Part shown: in pieces, positions 32,534 through 41,526 of the stretch
Position numbering within the stretch: the stretch's first letter is position 1
Layout: every line of letters starts with the position of its first letter
Assembly (NCBI GenBank): GCA_002633275.1
Contig: NWBO01000090.1
Span: 1-41,961, forward strand
Direction of reading: 5' to 3'
Source of the DNA: Bacteroidales bacterium Phil12
GTDB taxonomy: Bacteria; Bacteroidota; Bacteroidia; Bacteroidales; P3
Length of the DNA stretch: 41,961 nt
Notes under the pieces: generated by a model
Database searches by the model: none
What the model saw: only the letters and a program-made list of their open reading frames with translations
Told to the model about the DNA's origin: nothing
Translations under genes and position numbers: made by a program

Positions 32534-33487
32534 TTATTTTTTAATCAAGTCTTTTTTCGCAACTACGTAAGGATATGCAGGATTGCGTTTCATCTTATCC
32601 TTGATAAAATCAAACAACTCACTAGTTTTTGTCATCAATATAGGCACTCCGTCAACCTCATAGCATTTAATTATTTTTTCATTCAGCATATCCTTATTGA
32701 AATTCGTTTCAGCATATCTCTTTGTCCATTTATGAACTCTCTCATTAAAGATTATCTCCTTTTGGAAATCTTTGTCTACTACCTTGAAGCGTCGTTTAAA
32801 GAACCAATCCTTCACAGGCCAATCTCCGCACTCTTGCAAGTTGTGGAAAATAGTCAAAAAGCCTTCAATCGGAATACCCAATCCAATATTCCATGCATCT
32901 TTCTTTACACAATAATCCCAACAAGAGCCTACGCCATGTGCGGTGATAAAGGGCATATCAATATTTCCTTTCATCATATTTTCTACATCTTTACCGATTG
33001 CAACCAATGGATTGTGTGGGCATCTACTAATGTGAGCTTCTGGTCTTTTTGTCATCACGTACGGTAAATATCCTGAGGTTATCTTTGTTTCATTAACGTC
33101 ATAAACAGAAACCTTTCCATCAAAGCTTTGGAAAATATAGTCCTCGTATGGTTCGTCCTCGGGATACTTTCTTATAGCAGGCATTGCAATCGTACCATTT
33201 GGGACTACACTTAGCAATGAATCTATGATTGATTCAGCTGTACAGCTTTTCTTGAATGGAGAATATGCAGTGTGCAGAACCATTATATCATCCTGTCTAA
33301 CACCTTTATCTTTCAAAAGTCTAACAATCTTTGCAAAATCTACTTTTTGTGTGGGCATATCCACATGATTACTTATCTTGAACCTCCTAAACACTTTGAC
33401 ATTATTCCAATACAATGTTCTCAAAGCGACCTCAAAATAAGGCGAACTATTCACTAATTTGTGATATAATGTTGAAACTATTTCCAT
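32534..33487 (-). CDS. AAC(3)-family acyltransferase, probably acting on a sugar
   Basis: 317 residues of the Antibiotic_NAT fold. Seen: LLKDKGVRQDDIMVLHTAYS (about 55-74), SIIDSLLSVVPNGTIAMPAIRKYP, ITSGYLPYVMTKRPEAHISRCPHNPLVAIG (the HP block), and AHGVGSCWDYCVKKDAWNIGLGIPIEG. It is clearly related to, but far from, the protein encoded at 10356-11228, so each locus has its own version. Expected to N-acylate an amino sugar or lipid-linked glycan. Drug acetylation is possible in principle but the setting argues against it. Nine bases separate it from the upstream GT gene. Confidence 0.8.
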   Translation of the reverse strand: MEIVSTLYHKLVNSSPYFEVALRTLYWNNVKVFRRFKISNHVDMPTQKVDFAKIVRLLKDKGVRQDDIMVLHTAYSPFKKSCTAESIIDSLLSVVPNGTIAMPAIRKYPEDEPYEDYIFQSFDGKVSVYDVNETKITSGYLPYVMTKRPEAHISRCPHNPLVAIGKDVENMMKGNIDMPFITAHGVGSCWDYCVKKDAWNIGLGIPIEGFLTIFHNLQECGDWPVKDWFFKRRFKVVDKDFQKEIIFNERVHKWTKRYAETNFNKDMLNEKIIKCYEVDGVPILMTKTSELFDFIKDKMKRNPAYPYVVAKKDLIKK

Positions 33488-33495
33488 ATCAATTT

Positions 33496-34674
33496 TTATT
33501 CTATCATACCTTTCAAATACTTATCGGCAACATTGTAGTCACTGTACGCCCGAGCAGTCTCCTTTGCTCTTTCGGACATCAGTTGTAATTCATCTGCTGG
33601 CATAGCATTGATTTTCTTTATTATTTGAATTAACTCTTCCTCGCAACCTGCTTGACATAAGAAGCCGTTATATCCATCAATTATAATACTATCCATACCT
33701 TCATTTCTTGAAGCAACCGTAATGCAACCCATTGCCATTGCTTCAAGATATACCAAGCCAAAAATCTCTCCTTTTGATACCATTATAAATACATCCGAGG
33801 ATTTCAAATAAGGTATCACCTTTTCTCTGCTAACAAAACCTGTAAATTTTACCTCTCCTTTTGTTTTTGTTCGTTCTATTGCTCCTCGCTCCGCTCCCTC
33901 TCCAACGTATGTTAGGTGAAATCCGCCATCTGGGTACGTTATATTCAAGGCTGACAATATCACACCTGGATACTTCCGTGAAATCAAAGCACCAACATAG
34001 ATGAAATTATTAATTTCTCTATCAGAAAAGCACCTTTCATAGTTTCCACTTTCAACAAATACTTTACTCACCCCTGAATATGCCATAAAGCATTTTTTAG
34101 GCGGATTGTACTTCTTCAAATAATTCTGCTTTGATGTGGTATTTCTAAAACCAAGTGCATCAAATACATTTAAGACTTGTTTAACTCCCTTGCCATGCGC
34201 TTTTTCTAAATCGAACTCATTGTTATGTAATATCAAGGCAATAGGAACTCCGATTCTTCTTTTTATCTCTGGTAGTAATTCCAATTGTGGAATATCCCAA
34301 TGTCCGATGAACCAATCAGGATTGCCATTTTGGTCGCAATAATTCTTAACCTCATTCAACACCCTTTCACATTCTCGTTTTGCTATTTTTGTATGTGGGA
34401 TTATTTTGTTTATTGGTATATGTTTTACCATTACACCATCCATAACCTCATCATACTTTTTGGACACTTGTGCCGGAGTCATTGATAACATCTTAGGAAT
34501 TTGTCGAGCAATCAGATAATAAATACTTGGAAATTTTGACTGAAGATGAAACACACAAACTTCATGTCCCATTTTCACCCATTCTTTCGCAAAATAATGA
34601 ACCACGCACGTATCCTTAAAGTAGCCCCCATCCTTATAAGTTGGGTAGATTGGAGTTAACACATATATCTTCAT
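33496..34674 (-). CDS. Glycosyltransferase, GT4 family
   Basis: 392 residues, GT-B fold. N-terminal half MKIYVLTPIYPTYKDGGYF and GHEVCVFHLQS; then FMAYSGVSKVF; C-terminal half NNFIYVGALISRKYPGVIL, VKFTGFVSREKVIPYLKSSDVFIMVSKGEIFGLVYLEAMAMGCITVAS. The GEIFGLVYLEAMA block with its conserved Glu is the GT4 donor site. Retaining cytoplasmic transferase; sugar unknown. Six bases separate it from the ugd-type gene upstream, so they are one operon. Confidence 0.88.
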   Translation of the reverse strand: MKIYVLTPIYPTYKDGGYFKDTCVVHYFAKEWVKMGHEVCVFHLQSKFPSIYYLIARQIPKMLSMTPAQVSKKYDEVMDGVMVKHIPINKIIPHTKIAKRECERVLNEVKNYCDQNGNPDWFIGHWDIPQLELLPEIKRRIGVPIALILHNNEFDLEKAHGKGVKQVLNVFDALGFRNTTSKQNYLKKYNPPKKCFMAYSGVSKVFVESGNYERCFSDREINNFIYVGALISRKYPGVILSALNITYPDGGFHLTYVGEGAERGAIERTKTKGEVKFTGFVSREKVIPYLKSSDVFIMVSKGEIFGLVYLEAMAMGCITVASRNEGMDSIIIDGYNGFLCQAGCEEELIQIIKKINAMPADELQLMSERAKETARAYSDYNVADKYLKGMIE

Positions 34675-34680
34675 ATTTTT

Positions 34681-35988
34681 TTAATCTCTTCTGAAAATGT
34701 CGCGCGTATAGACTTTGGTTTGGACGTCGTCAAGGCAGGTGTCATAACGGTTGGCGATGATTGCTTGCGACTGACTTTTGAACTCTGCAAGGTCATTGAC
34801 AACGCGACTGCCGAAGAATGTGCTGCCGTCTTCAAGCGTAGGTTCGTATATGATTATTTCCGCACCCTTTGCCTTGACACGTTTCATTACGCCCTGTATG
34901 GACGATTGACGAAAATTGTCGCTATTGGACTTCATCGTAAGGCGATACACACCTATCGTGCAATGCTTCTCGTCCTTTGGGGAATAGCTTCCTCGCTCAG
35001 CGTAATTATAATAACCCGCCTTGTGAAGCACTTGGTCTGCAATAAAGTCCTTTCGCGTGCGGTTGCTCTCAACAATTGCCGACATCATATTCTGTGGAAC
35101 ATCGGCATAATTGGCAAGCAGTTGTTTGGTATCCTTCGGGAGACAGTATCCGCCATAACCGAATGACGGATTGTTGTAATGCGTTCCTATTCGAGGGTCT
35201 AAGCCTATACCTTCGATTATCGCCGATGAATCCAAGCCCTTGACCTCTGCATAAGTGTCCAACTCATTGAAATAACTGACGCGCAACGCAAGATAAGTAT
35301 TAGCAAAGAGTTTCACCGCTTCGGCTTCTTTCATTCCCATAAACAGAGTAGGAATGTCCGTCTTTATCGCACCCTGTTGCAAAAGCCCTGCAAAGGTTTT
35401 CGCCGCCTTTTCAAGTAAATCCACATCGGCAATGCTTTTTATCGCTTCGTTTTCCTCACCGAACTCCTCTGCGTTCATCATCTTGGGATAGCCCACAATG
35501 ATACGGCTCGGATAGAGGTTGTCATAAAGGGCTTTGCTCTCACGTAGAAATTCAGGCGAGAACAAGAGATTGAACTTCTTTACTCCCTTGGCTGCATACT
35601 TGACGTAGAGACTGCGGCAGTATCCTACGGGAATAGTTGATTTTATCACCATAACCGCTTCGGGATTGACGCTGAGAATATGGTCTATAACGTCCTCAAT
35701 GCAATGCGTGTCGAAATAGTTCTTGACAGGGTCGTAGTTCGTCGGCGTTGCAATGACAATAAAGTCCGCATCCGCGTATGCCGCCCTCCCGTCAAGCGTT
35801 GCTGTAAGGTTCAACGGCTTTTCGGCGAAATACTTTTCTATGTACTCATCTTGTATCGGGGATTTACGTTGATTGATTTGTTCGACCTTCTCTGCCACGA
35901 CATCCACAGCCGTAACCTCGTTGTGCTGCGAAAGCAATGTCGCTATACTAAGTCCGACATACCCAGTGCCGGCTACTGCTATCTTCAT
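34681..35988 (-). CDS. ugd: UDP-glucose 6-dehydrogenase-type nucleotide sugar dehydrogenase
   Basis: 435 residues. [16 protein letters not shown] (GTGYVG at 7-12), IATPTNYDP (about 79-87), [10 protein letters not shown] (about 114-123), FSPEFLRE (about 143-150), and the catalytic Cys282 in [15 protein letters not shown]. The FSPEFLRES and GGYCLPKDT blocks and length favour a UDP-glucose dehydrogenase (to UDP-GlcA) over the WecC type encoded at 818-2023. It is the first gene after the right-hand HU triplet, as the GT at 7883 is on the left. The product would supply a uronic acid to the second polysaccharide. Confidence 0.88.
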   Translation of the reverse strand: MKIAVAGTGYVGLSIATLLSQHNEVTAVDVVAEKVEQINQRKSPIQDEYIEKYFAEKPLNLTATLDGRAAYADADFIVIATPTNYDPVKNYFDTHCIEDVIDHILSVNPEAVMVIKSTIPVGYCRSLYVKYAAKGVKKFNLLFSPEFLRESKALYDNLYPSRIIVGYPKMMNAEEFGEENEAIKSIADVDLLEKAAKTFAGLLQQGAIKTDIPTLFMGMKEAEAVKLFANTYLALRVSYFNELDTYAEVKGLDSSAIIEGIGLDPRIGTHYNNPSFGYGGYCLPKDTKQLLANYADVPQNMMSAIVESNRTRKDFIADQVLHKAGYYNYAERGSYSPKDEKHCTIGVYRLTMKSNSDNFRQSSIQGVMKRVKAKGAEIIIYEPTLEDGSTFFGSRVVNDLAEFKSQSQAIIANRYDTCLDDVQTKVYTRDIFRRD

Positions 35989-36033
35989 ATTTGTCTAATT
36001 GTTTTTTCGGTTAATTCACTCGCTTGCCCCTTT

Positions 36034-36423
36034 TTACACCGTTTGTCTGAACTGGGCTTTGATGAACTTGGCATCGTTGAGTTTGTTGTCAAGTTTTATT
36101 GACGGACGGTAATTGACGCTTTTTTTGAGTATCGTCTTGGCGGTTACGTCCTCAATCACATTTACTGCCTTGGCTTTGATTGCAGGCGTGAAAATTCCCA
36201 AGCCTTCGACTTCAACGGTGTAAGAATTGGTTACATAAAACCTTATCGCCTCGGATAGCGCGATAAGAAACGCATGAACCTCGCCTTCGGTCATTGTGCT
36301 TCGTCTCTGCAACAGGTCTTCAACGTCGCTCATTTTAAGCGTTGTGGCGCGGACTATCTTCGGAAAATATATTCTTGCCTGCTTAATCTTGTCAAGCCTT
36401 GAATCTATTGTGTATCGTATCAT
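36034..36423 (-). CDS. HU/IHF-family DNA-binding protein, third of right triplet
   Basis: 129 residues starting MIRYTIDSRLDKIKQ. HU core with YFPKIVRATTLKMSDVEDLL, RRSTMTEGEVHAFLIAL, YTVEVEGLGIFTPAIKAKAV and TAKTILKKSVNYRPSIK. It shares long identical blocks with the protein encoded at 7391-7786, though the N- and C-termini have drifted. It follows the second HU gene after two bases and precedes the ugd-type gene by 45 bases. Confidence 0.85.
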   Translation of the reverse strand: MIRYTIDSRLDKIKQARIYFPKIVRATTLKMSDVEDLLQRRSTMTEGEVHAFLIALSEAIRFYVTNSYTVEVEGLGIFTPAIKAKAVNVIEDVTAKTILKKSVNYRPSIKLDNKLNDAKFIKAQFRQTV

Positions 36424-36425
36424 GA

Positions 36426-36830
36426 TTATATGTGTTGTATTTTGTTTTGAGTTGATTCCTTTACCGCTGCTTTGTCCATTGCTTTGCGCAATTCTGCCGA
36501 CGGGCGAAAATTGATTACCACTTTTTGAATGTTGTCCGTCGTAATGTCCTCAGCTTTCAACTCGCTCTTTGTCCTGATATTCGGCGAGAATGTTCCAAGG
36601 GCGTCAAGTTTCACTCCCTGCCCCGAAGAGACCGCCTCCTCAACCACTGCCGCCAAATCGCGGAACAGAATCGTAATGTCCTCTTTTGCAATCGAACTGT
36701 TGCGTTCGATGTGTTCAATCAAATCGGCGTTGGTCTTCTTTCCCGCAACCGACATAGCAGCCAGATACTTTTCACCCGGATCCTTTCCAAGACTTATCTT
36801 TCGCTTGACTTTTCTATACTCGTAAGCCAT
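36426..36830 (-). CDS. HU/IHF-family DNA-binding protein, second of right triplet
   Basis: 134 residues, the same length as its counterpart at 6983-7387. Starts MAYEYRKVKRKISLGKDPGEKYLAAM; core with NSSIAKEDITILFRDLAAVV, GQGVKLDALGTFSPN and IQKVVINFRPSAELRKAMDKAAVKES. The basic N-terminal extension is conserved between the two copies, which argues for a function. A GC-rich hairpin lies 20-41 bases before its start. Confidence 0.85.
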   Translation of the reverse strand: MAYEYRKVKRKISLGKDPGEKYLAAMSVAGKKTNADLIEHIERNSSIAKEDITILFRDLAAVVEEAVSSGQGVKLDALGTFSPNIRTKSELKAEDITTDNIQKVVINFRPSAELRKAMDKAAVKESTQNKIQHI

Positions 36831-36849
36831 AAAAATATGTTTTTTGCAC

Positions 36850-36871
36850 CGCCGCCCGAAATCCGGCGGCG
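36850..36871 (-). promoter_or_regulatory. GC-rich hairpin in the leader of the second right HU gene
   Basis: CGCCGCC (36850-36856) pairs with GGCGGCG (36865-36871) around eight bases. On the minus strand it precedes the HU start by 20 bases and is followed by TGCAAAAAA rather than a T run, so it is not a terminator for the first HU gene. It may affect translation or mRNA processing between HU genes. The left triplet has no such hairpin in the same place. Confidence 0.5.
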
Positions 36872-36969
36872 ATAGGTTAATATTCTATTATATATGTATG
36901 TCCGCACAGTGTTTTTTGATTTCCGCAACTGTGCTTTTGATATTTTCGGTTATGCGTTTTATAAGCCGA

Positions 36970-37377
36970 TTATTCTTCGTTTTTCTTGTTGTAATCGCGT
37001 TTGATTCTGAACAGCGACTCTTTCAAAGCCTCCTTAATCTTTGGCGAAGGTTTGAATATAAGTTTCATACGCTTTACGGTGTCCAAAGAAAGTTCTTCAC
37101 TTGTCTTTCGCGATTCAGCCTCAATGGATAGTTCCACCTTGCCCAACGCCCCGAGTTCTGTTCCGCGACCGTCCTCGATGTTTTCGACAACCATCTGCGC
37201 CACTTCGGTTAAAACGAACAACTCCACTTCGCCCTCCGTGAGTGTCGTCTTATGGGCAATCTGCCTACACACCTGAGCGAAATCCAACGCCCTGATTTTG
37301 CGGACTTGCAGGAAATGTATTGTCTGCTGTTCTTTTTGGAACCGCTGTGTTACCGAATGAGGTTCAAGATTTACCAT
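36970..37377 (-). CDS. HU/IHF-family DNA-binding protein, first of right triplet
   Basis: 135 residues starting MVNLEPHSVTQRFQ. HU core with ALDFAQVCRQIAHKTTLTEGEVELFVLTEVAQMV, GRGTELGALGKVELS and LDTVKRMKLIFKPSPKIKEAL, ending in a basic tail (FRIKRDYNKKNEE). Counterpart of the gene at 6459-6890, which has GAGVELGALGKVEPS and a similar basic tail. It is the gene nearest the right repeat array, 134 bases downstream of it on the minus strand. TAATTTTG lies just before its ATG but too close to be a normal promoter box. Confidence 0.83.
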   Translation of the reverse strand: MVNLEPHSVTQRFQKEQQTIHFLQVRKIRALDFAQVCRQIAHKTTLTEGEVELFVLTEVAQMVVENIEDGRGTELGALGKVELSIEAESRKTSEELSLDTVKRMKLIFKPSPKIKEALKESLFRIKRDYNKKNEE

Positions 37378-37695
37378 ATTCCAAAATTAACTTAGTTGAA
37401 TGTTTTTCGTTTTTTTGCCTGCTGTTTCGGTTTCATTGTTTGGCGTTTTCAAACCTCAGAAAAATGTTTTTATCCTTTACCTTTTTGTTTTTCGTCCTTT
37501 GCTTAGCAATAAAAAACCTTAGCTTTTTACCCATAAAACCCTAGGTTTTCACCCTAAAAACCCTGGGATTTTACCTCAAAAACCTTAGTTTTTTCACCAC
37601 TCCCCTAAGGACTTAAAACAAAAACAAAAGGTGAAAAAACAATTACCAAAGAATGAAAAACAAAAAGGTATAGTCAAAATGCGTAAATCAAAACA
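37378..37695 (-). promoter_or_regulatory. 318-bp intergenic region with palindromic repeats, upstream of right HU triplet
   Basis: No gene. Contains the four-unit array at 37511-37597 and, between it and the first HU gene, an A-rich stretch on the minus strand. The layout (Wzy or GT stop, repeat array, about 90-135 bases, first HU start) is the same as at 6075-6458. No sure promoter box was seen. Confidence 0.6.
37511..37597 (-). repeat. Tandem 22-bp palindromic repeats (4 units)
   Basis: Four units spaced exactly 22 bp: the first C after the A run is at 37517, 37539, 37561 and 37583. Units follow AAAAACCYTRGGTTTTT; the second, AAAACCCTAGGTTTT (37535-37549), is nearly a perfect palindrome. 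On the minus strand the spacers read GAGGT, AGGGT and TGGGT, like the left array. The palindrome core here (CCTAGG-like) is the one seen as a lone copy at 6198-6214 on the left, while the left array has GTC/GAC cores. Confidence 0.85.
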
Positions 37696-38859
37696 TCATT
37701 TACTCCAATATGTGCGGTAAGTCATCACAACTCCCAATATCATCCAGTGCGTGTAGGTTGTTATCCAATAGCCTGAAAACATATTCATCACCAAGCCGAA
37801 CAAACTGATTATGGCAAGGATAACGAAAATGTCGTTTCGAGACAAAAGTGAAAAAATAGTCTTGTAGAGTTTCACAAATACCAAAATCAAGAAAACCAGT
37901 CCCAAGATACCGACCTCTATGATAAAATCCAAAAACATATTGTGTGTATAAAATCCAAAGGAATAATATGCCCCTCCAAGACCGTAACCCATAAAATAGT
38001 TATCCGTTACGTAATGCCATATATTCCTCCAAAGTACGAAACGGTCGTCATCATTGAGCAGATTGGAAGAACGAGCAAATCCGGCAGCGTCCCAAAGATG
38101 CAGGTAGTTTGCAATCAATAAAAAAAGACAAACGCCCAATGTGGCTATTACGACAAGTCCCGACATTTTAATAACCTTCAAACGCAGCAACATATAACAT
38201 AGTACAATCAAATAGACAACAAGCAACACAACGCCACCGCGTCCGCCCGACAAACAACAGCCGACAGACTGAAACGGAAGACAGACTGCGCAGAGAATTT
38301 TTATGATTTTTGGTGTTGAGTCCTTGTTGATTAAAACGTAATAGGAACTGAATCCGAACAAGTACGCCAAACAATATGCAACAGTCTGATAATTCAATCC
38401 TCCCTCTACGCTCATTTGACCGTAATCCATTGCATTTTCAAGCGTTGAGACAAGCAAAAACGGAGTCAAGGCGATGCAAACCAAAGGAAGAATCTTATGG
38501 ATTGTCGAATAACTCTTCAATTTCATCAATGTCATTCCAATAAAACAAGCAGAAACACAATCTGCTCCCCAGCGAAGGAATTGTCCCTGATAACCTTCCG
38601 AAACGTAGGAATAAAAGAAGCGTGTGCAATAGTACATAAGCCCAAAGAAGAATAGCACTCCTATGACTTTTATTTCTTGGTTGGTTTTCTTGTAGATCAG
38701 ATAGAACAGAATCGAAAGAATGAATATCGTAACAAGAAAAATACGCATAAACATACCGTTCATTTCAAGACCGTTCCTGCCGAATATAACGCAGGCTATC
38801 GGCTCCCAAAAAAGGTAGAGACAGAAGAAGAGTGAAAAAAGTTTATCTTTAATCTGCAT
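37696..38859 (-). CDS. wzy: O-antigen ligase/polymerase (Wzy-like) membrane protein
   Basis: 387-residue polytopic membrane protein with about ten hydrophobic spans. CCLSGGRGGVVLLVVYL is followed by a long loop containing FVLWRNIWHYVTDNYFMGYGLGGAYYSFGFYTHNMFLDFIIEVGILGL. That GYGLGGAYYS...THNMFLDFIIE arrangement is typical of the O-antigen ligase/Wzy group and is parallel to the protein at 3607-4920 but with little close identity. Expected to polymerise the repeat units of the right-hand locus. Starts 11 bases inside the end of the GT gene upstream. Confidence 0.77.
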   Translation of the reverse strand: MQIKDKLFSLFFCLYLFWEPIACVIFGRNGLEMNGMFMRIFLVTIFILSILFYLIYKKTNQEIKVIGVLFFFGLMYYCTRFFYSYVSEGYQGQFLRWGADCVSACFIGMTLMKLKSYSTIHKILPLVCIALTPFLLVSTLENAMDYGQMSVEGGLNYQTVAYCLAYLFGFSSYYVLINKDSTPKIIKILCAVCLPFQSVGCCLSGGRGGVVLLVVYLIVLCYMLLRLKVIKMSGLVVIATLGVCLFLLIANYLHLWDAAGFARSSNLLNDDDRFVLWRNIWHYVTDNYFMGYGLGGAYYSFGFYTHNMFLDFIIEVGILGLVFLILVFVKLYKTIFSLLSRNDIFVILAIISLFGLVMNMFSGYWITTYTHWMILGVVMTYRTYWSK

Positions 38860-40075
38860 AACACATGTCGCCTATCAAATTAACGTATGCTCTCGGAGTG
38901 TCAAGCAAAAACATTGATTCCACTGTCTCGAAAGGAACGCTTTTACCCAAATTCTTCTCGATAAAAATATCAAAACGCTCAACAGCTTCGTCCATAGAGC
39001 CCGACATATTAAGCGTAAGACACAAAGGATACTTGGAAAAGGTGTTGGCATTAACATCTTGCGGATTGTCGTACAGTACAATCATAGGGTGCGAATACGA
39101 CATATACTCATAACATTTGCTGCAAATTGAATTGACATCACCAGGAAAGGAAACGAAGGCATCAACTTTGCGATAAACACTCAAAAGCTCCGCAACAGGT
39201 ACGTAGCCCGGTGATTGTATCGAACCCTTGAAGAGGGAACGCAAGGCGTTGAACCCTGTTTCGGAATATCCCTTGCTGAAAAATATCAGGTTCAACTTCT
39301 CTGCCGAGTTTGAGCGGTTAAGCATCTCAACCAATCTTGGTAAAAACTCGGGACGAACAATGCTACCAGAATACAAAATATTGATTTTCCCCTCCTTCAC
39401 TACGCTCAAATAAGAAGTTTCAACCGGCGGTATCGGACGGATTATGGACGGTATGCCCAAATAACTGCGTTTGCCGACAGCCACAGGCAAATCTCCGCGA
39501 TGCTCGTGGAATTTTGTCAAAGGATATAGAGAAATCAAACGGTCAGAGTATTTGGCAATGAAAGTCTCTAACTTTTTTTGTCTTCTTTCTGCAAATTTCA
39601 TCGGAATAACCCTCGCTGGTTTTTTGCCATAGATATTATCCCAAAAAATTACAAGAAGATTGTCTATGATATTGTGCTTTTTCAATATTGCGCCCACAAT
39701 TATGCTTTCTTCGGGATAGCATTGTGCAACAACCAAATCAAATTTCTCCTTTTCACATATAGTTTTGCAAGCCTTGTAATGAGACCAAATTCTGCAAAAA
39801 GACGAAATGGGATAAATCGGTATGGTCAATAGTATTTGAAGATGGGTCCAAAAACGACTTTTTGGAGGTTTCTTCTTCAATGGTATAGGGTGCAGAGTTA
39901 TGTTGGGAATAATTGCATAGGGCTGATGTCCTTTTTTATCTTGAATATAAGAAACGCAATGCACATCAAAGCGAGCATCCTCAGCTAACTCTTTCATTAT
40001 TTTGGTACTGCAAGCTGCACTAGCATTGTAGTAACCATAAGGATAAACGTATGTAAGAAATAAGATCTTCTTCAT
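38849..40075 (-). CDS. Glycosyltransferase, GT4-like
   Basis: 408 residues. Starts MKKILFLTYVYPYGYYNASA, a common GT4 opening with a conserved loop for the acceptor. Later INILYSGSIVRPEFLPRLVEML (about 231-252), IQSPGYVPVAELLSVYRKVDAFVSFPGD and SKCYEYMSYSHPMIVLYDN form the C-terminal donor domain, where KCYEYM takes the place of the usual EGFGL/KxxEYM block. Sugar unknown. It overlaps wzx by four bases and wzy by 11, so the three are one operon. Confidence 0.8.
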   Translation of the reverse strand: MKKILFLTYVYPYGYYNASAACSTKIMKELAEDARFDVHCVSYIQDKKGHQPYAIIPNITLHPIPLKKKPPKSRFWTHLQILLTIPIYPISSFCRIWSHYKACKTICEKEKFDLVVAQCYPEESIIVGAILKKHNIIDNLLVIFWDNIYGKKPARVIPMKFAERRQKKLETFIAKYSDRLISLYPLTKFHEHRGDLPVAVGKRSYLGIPSIIRPIPPVETSYLSVVKEGKINILYSGSIVRPEFLPRLVEMLNRSNSAEKLNLIFFSKGYSETGFNALRSLFKGSIQSPGYVPVAELLSVYRKVDAFVSFPGDVNSICSKCYEYMSYSHPMIVLYDNPQDVNANTFSKYPLCLTLNMSGSMDEAVERFDIFIEKNLGKSVPFETVESMFLLDTPRAYVNLIGDMCYAD

Positions 40076-41520
40076 CGCTTCAAAAATTTCTGTTTCAATA
40101 TGTCTTTGATGTATTCGTATGCCGACAATCTAAACACCAACGAAAGAAACACATATATCGCCACGTACAAGACACATTGCACGATTGCCACAACAAAGAC
40201 ATTGAGATGTATAAAACTGCCAACGAAATAAATAAACGTTCCAACGACTATGGATAGAACCACAAAAGGAAGAATGTCTTTGAATTGCTCTATGAAACAG
40301 TAGCCGACATACTTATCGACCAAATAAGCATTGATAACATAGACAAGCCAAGCCCCCAAGACACACATCCACAACATTCCATACATACCTGCGATAAAAA
40401 TTCCGACAACGCAAAGAACAATAGTTGAAGCTCGCTTGATTATCGTCCATTTGAAAAATATATTGCTCTTTCCGATTGCGGCTATACTGTTATTTGCAGA
40501 ACCTTGAAGACAGACTGCCAAACCAGCAACGCAAAGAATCTGTAAATACGGAACGCAGTCAAGCCATTTTGCTCCATAGACAAGCAAGACCAAAGGTTTG
40601 GCAACAACAATCACAATGCCCATAACCAACGCGGAGATATATGCAGGAATCTGAATAAATTTTTTAAGAGCCACTATCAAACGTGCCTTATCGTCTTGAA
40701 TAGACGACATAACGGGATAAGTTACCTGGTCAATTACACCGGAAACCGCAGTAGCCATAGACCCTTCCAAGCGATATGCCTGATTGTACAAGCCCAAACG
40801 TGCAGGCGAGAATATACGTCCGACAAGAAGCCCTTGTATTTCGTTGCTCAACGAACTGAACAGATTAGAAAGCAACATAAATCCACCAAACTTGAATAAC
40901 TCTCTAAACGATTGAAAAGAAAACACCGCCTTAGGCTGCCAATTTCCAACAATCCACAGCAAAACAGCCTTGAACAGACTTAGTGATATTTGTTGAATAA
41001 CAAGGCTCCAAGCCCCCAAGCCATTAAACGCCGCAATTATAGCCAAAGCCAAAGACGATACGGCAGAAACTATTTCGACAATAGACAACTTCTTAAAAAG
41101 AAGCCGTTTGCGAAGTTGGTTGCTCTGAATAATGCCAAACGCATTAAAAATCAATACAACACCCTGTACTCTCAACACCGAAGCAAGCAATGGAATACGA
41201 AAAAAACCTGCTATCAGTGGAGCACCCACGTATAAAAGGAGATATAAGACTATTGAGAAGAATACATTCCAATAAAATATGGTCGAATAATCCTCTTGTG
41301 TAGGTTCTTTCTTCTGTATCAACGCCGAACCAAAGCCGCCGTCAATGAAAGTATTGGAAAGCGTGATGAATATCATCAGCATTCCGACACATCCGAAGTC
41401 CGTCGGAGATAACAGGCGTGCAAGGATTACATTCGCCGCAAAGGTTATCGCCATTGAACTGAACCTTTGCACGGAAGTCCAAAAAACGCCTGATATGGTT
41501 TTCTGTTGTAGATGGTTCAT
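40072..41520 (-). CDS. wzx: Wzx-type polysaccharide flippase (PST family)
   Basis: 482 residues with about 12-14 hydrophobic spans. N-terminus TISGVFWTSVQRFSSMAITFAANVILARLLSPTDFGCVGML and later GFGSALIQKKEPTQEDYSTIFYWN are typical of the WzxC-like branch, which is distinct from the flippase encoded at 2272-3591. It should export the undecaprenyl-linked unit of the right-hand locus. Its start is seven bases after the stop of the broken acyltransferase upstream, so they are, or were, one operon. Confidence 0.9.
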   Translation of the reverse strand: MNHLQQKTISGVFWTSVQRFSSMAITFAANVILARLLSPTDFGCVGMLMIFITLSNTFIDGGFGSALIQKKEPTQEDYSTIFYWNVFFSIVLYLLLYVGAPLIAGFFRIPLLASVLRVQGVVLIFNAFGIIQSNQLRKRLLFKKLSIVEIVSAVSSLALAIIAAFNGLGAWSLVIQQISLSLFKAVLLWIVGNWQPKAVFSFQSFRELFKFGGFMLLSNLFSSLSNEIQGLLVGRIFSPARLGLYNQAYRLEGSMATAVSGVIDQVTYPVMSSIQDDKARLIVALKKFIQIPAYISALVMGIVIVVAKPLVLLVYGAKWLDCVPYLQILCVAGLAVCLQGSANNSIAAIGKSNIFFKWTIIKRASTIVLCVVGIFIAGMYGMLWMCVLGAWLVYVINAYLVDKYVGYCFIEQFKDILPFVVLSIVVGTFIYFVGSFIHLNVFVVAIVQCVLYVAIYVFLSLVFRLSAYEYIKDILKQKFLKR

Positions 41521-41526
41521 TATAGT

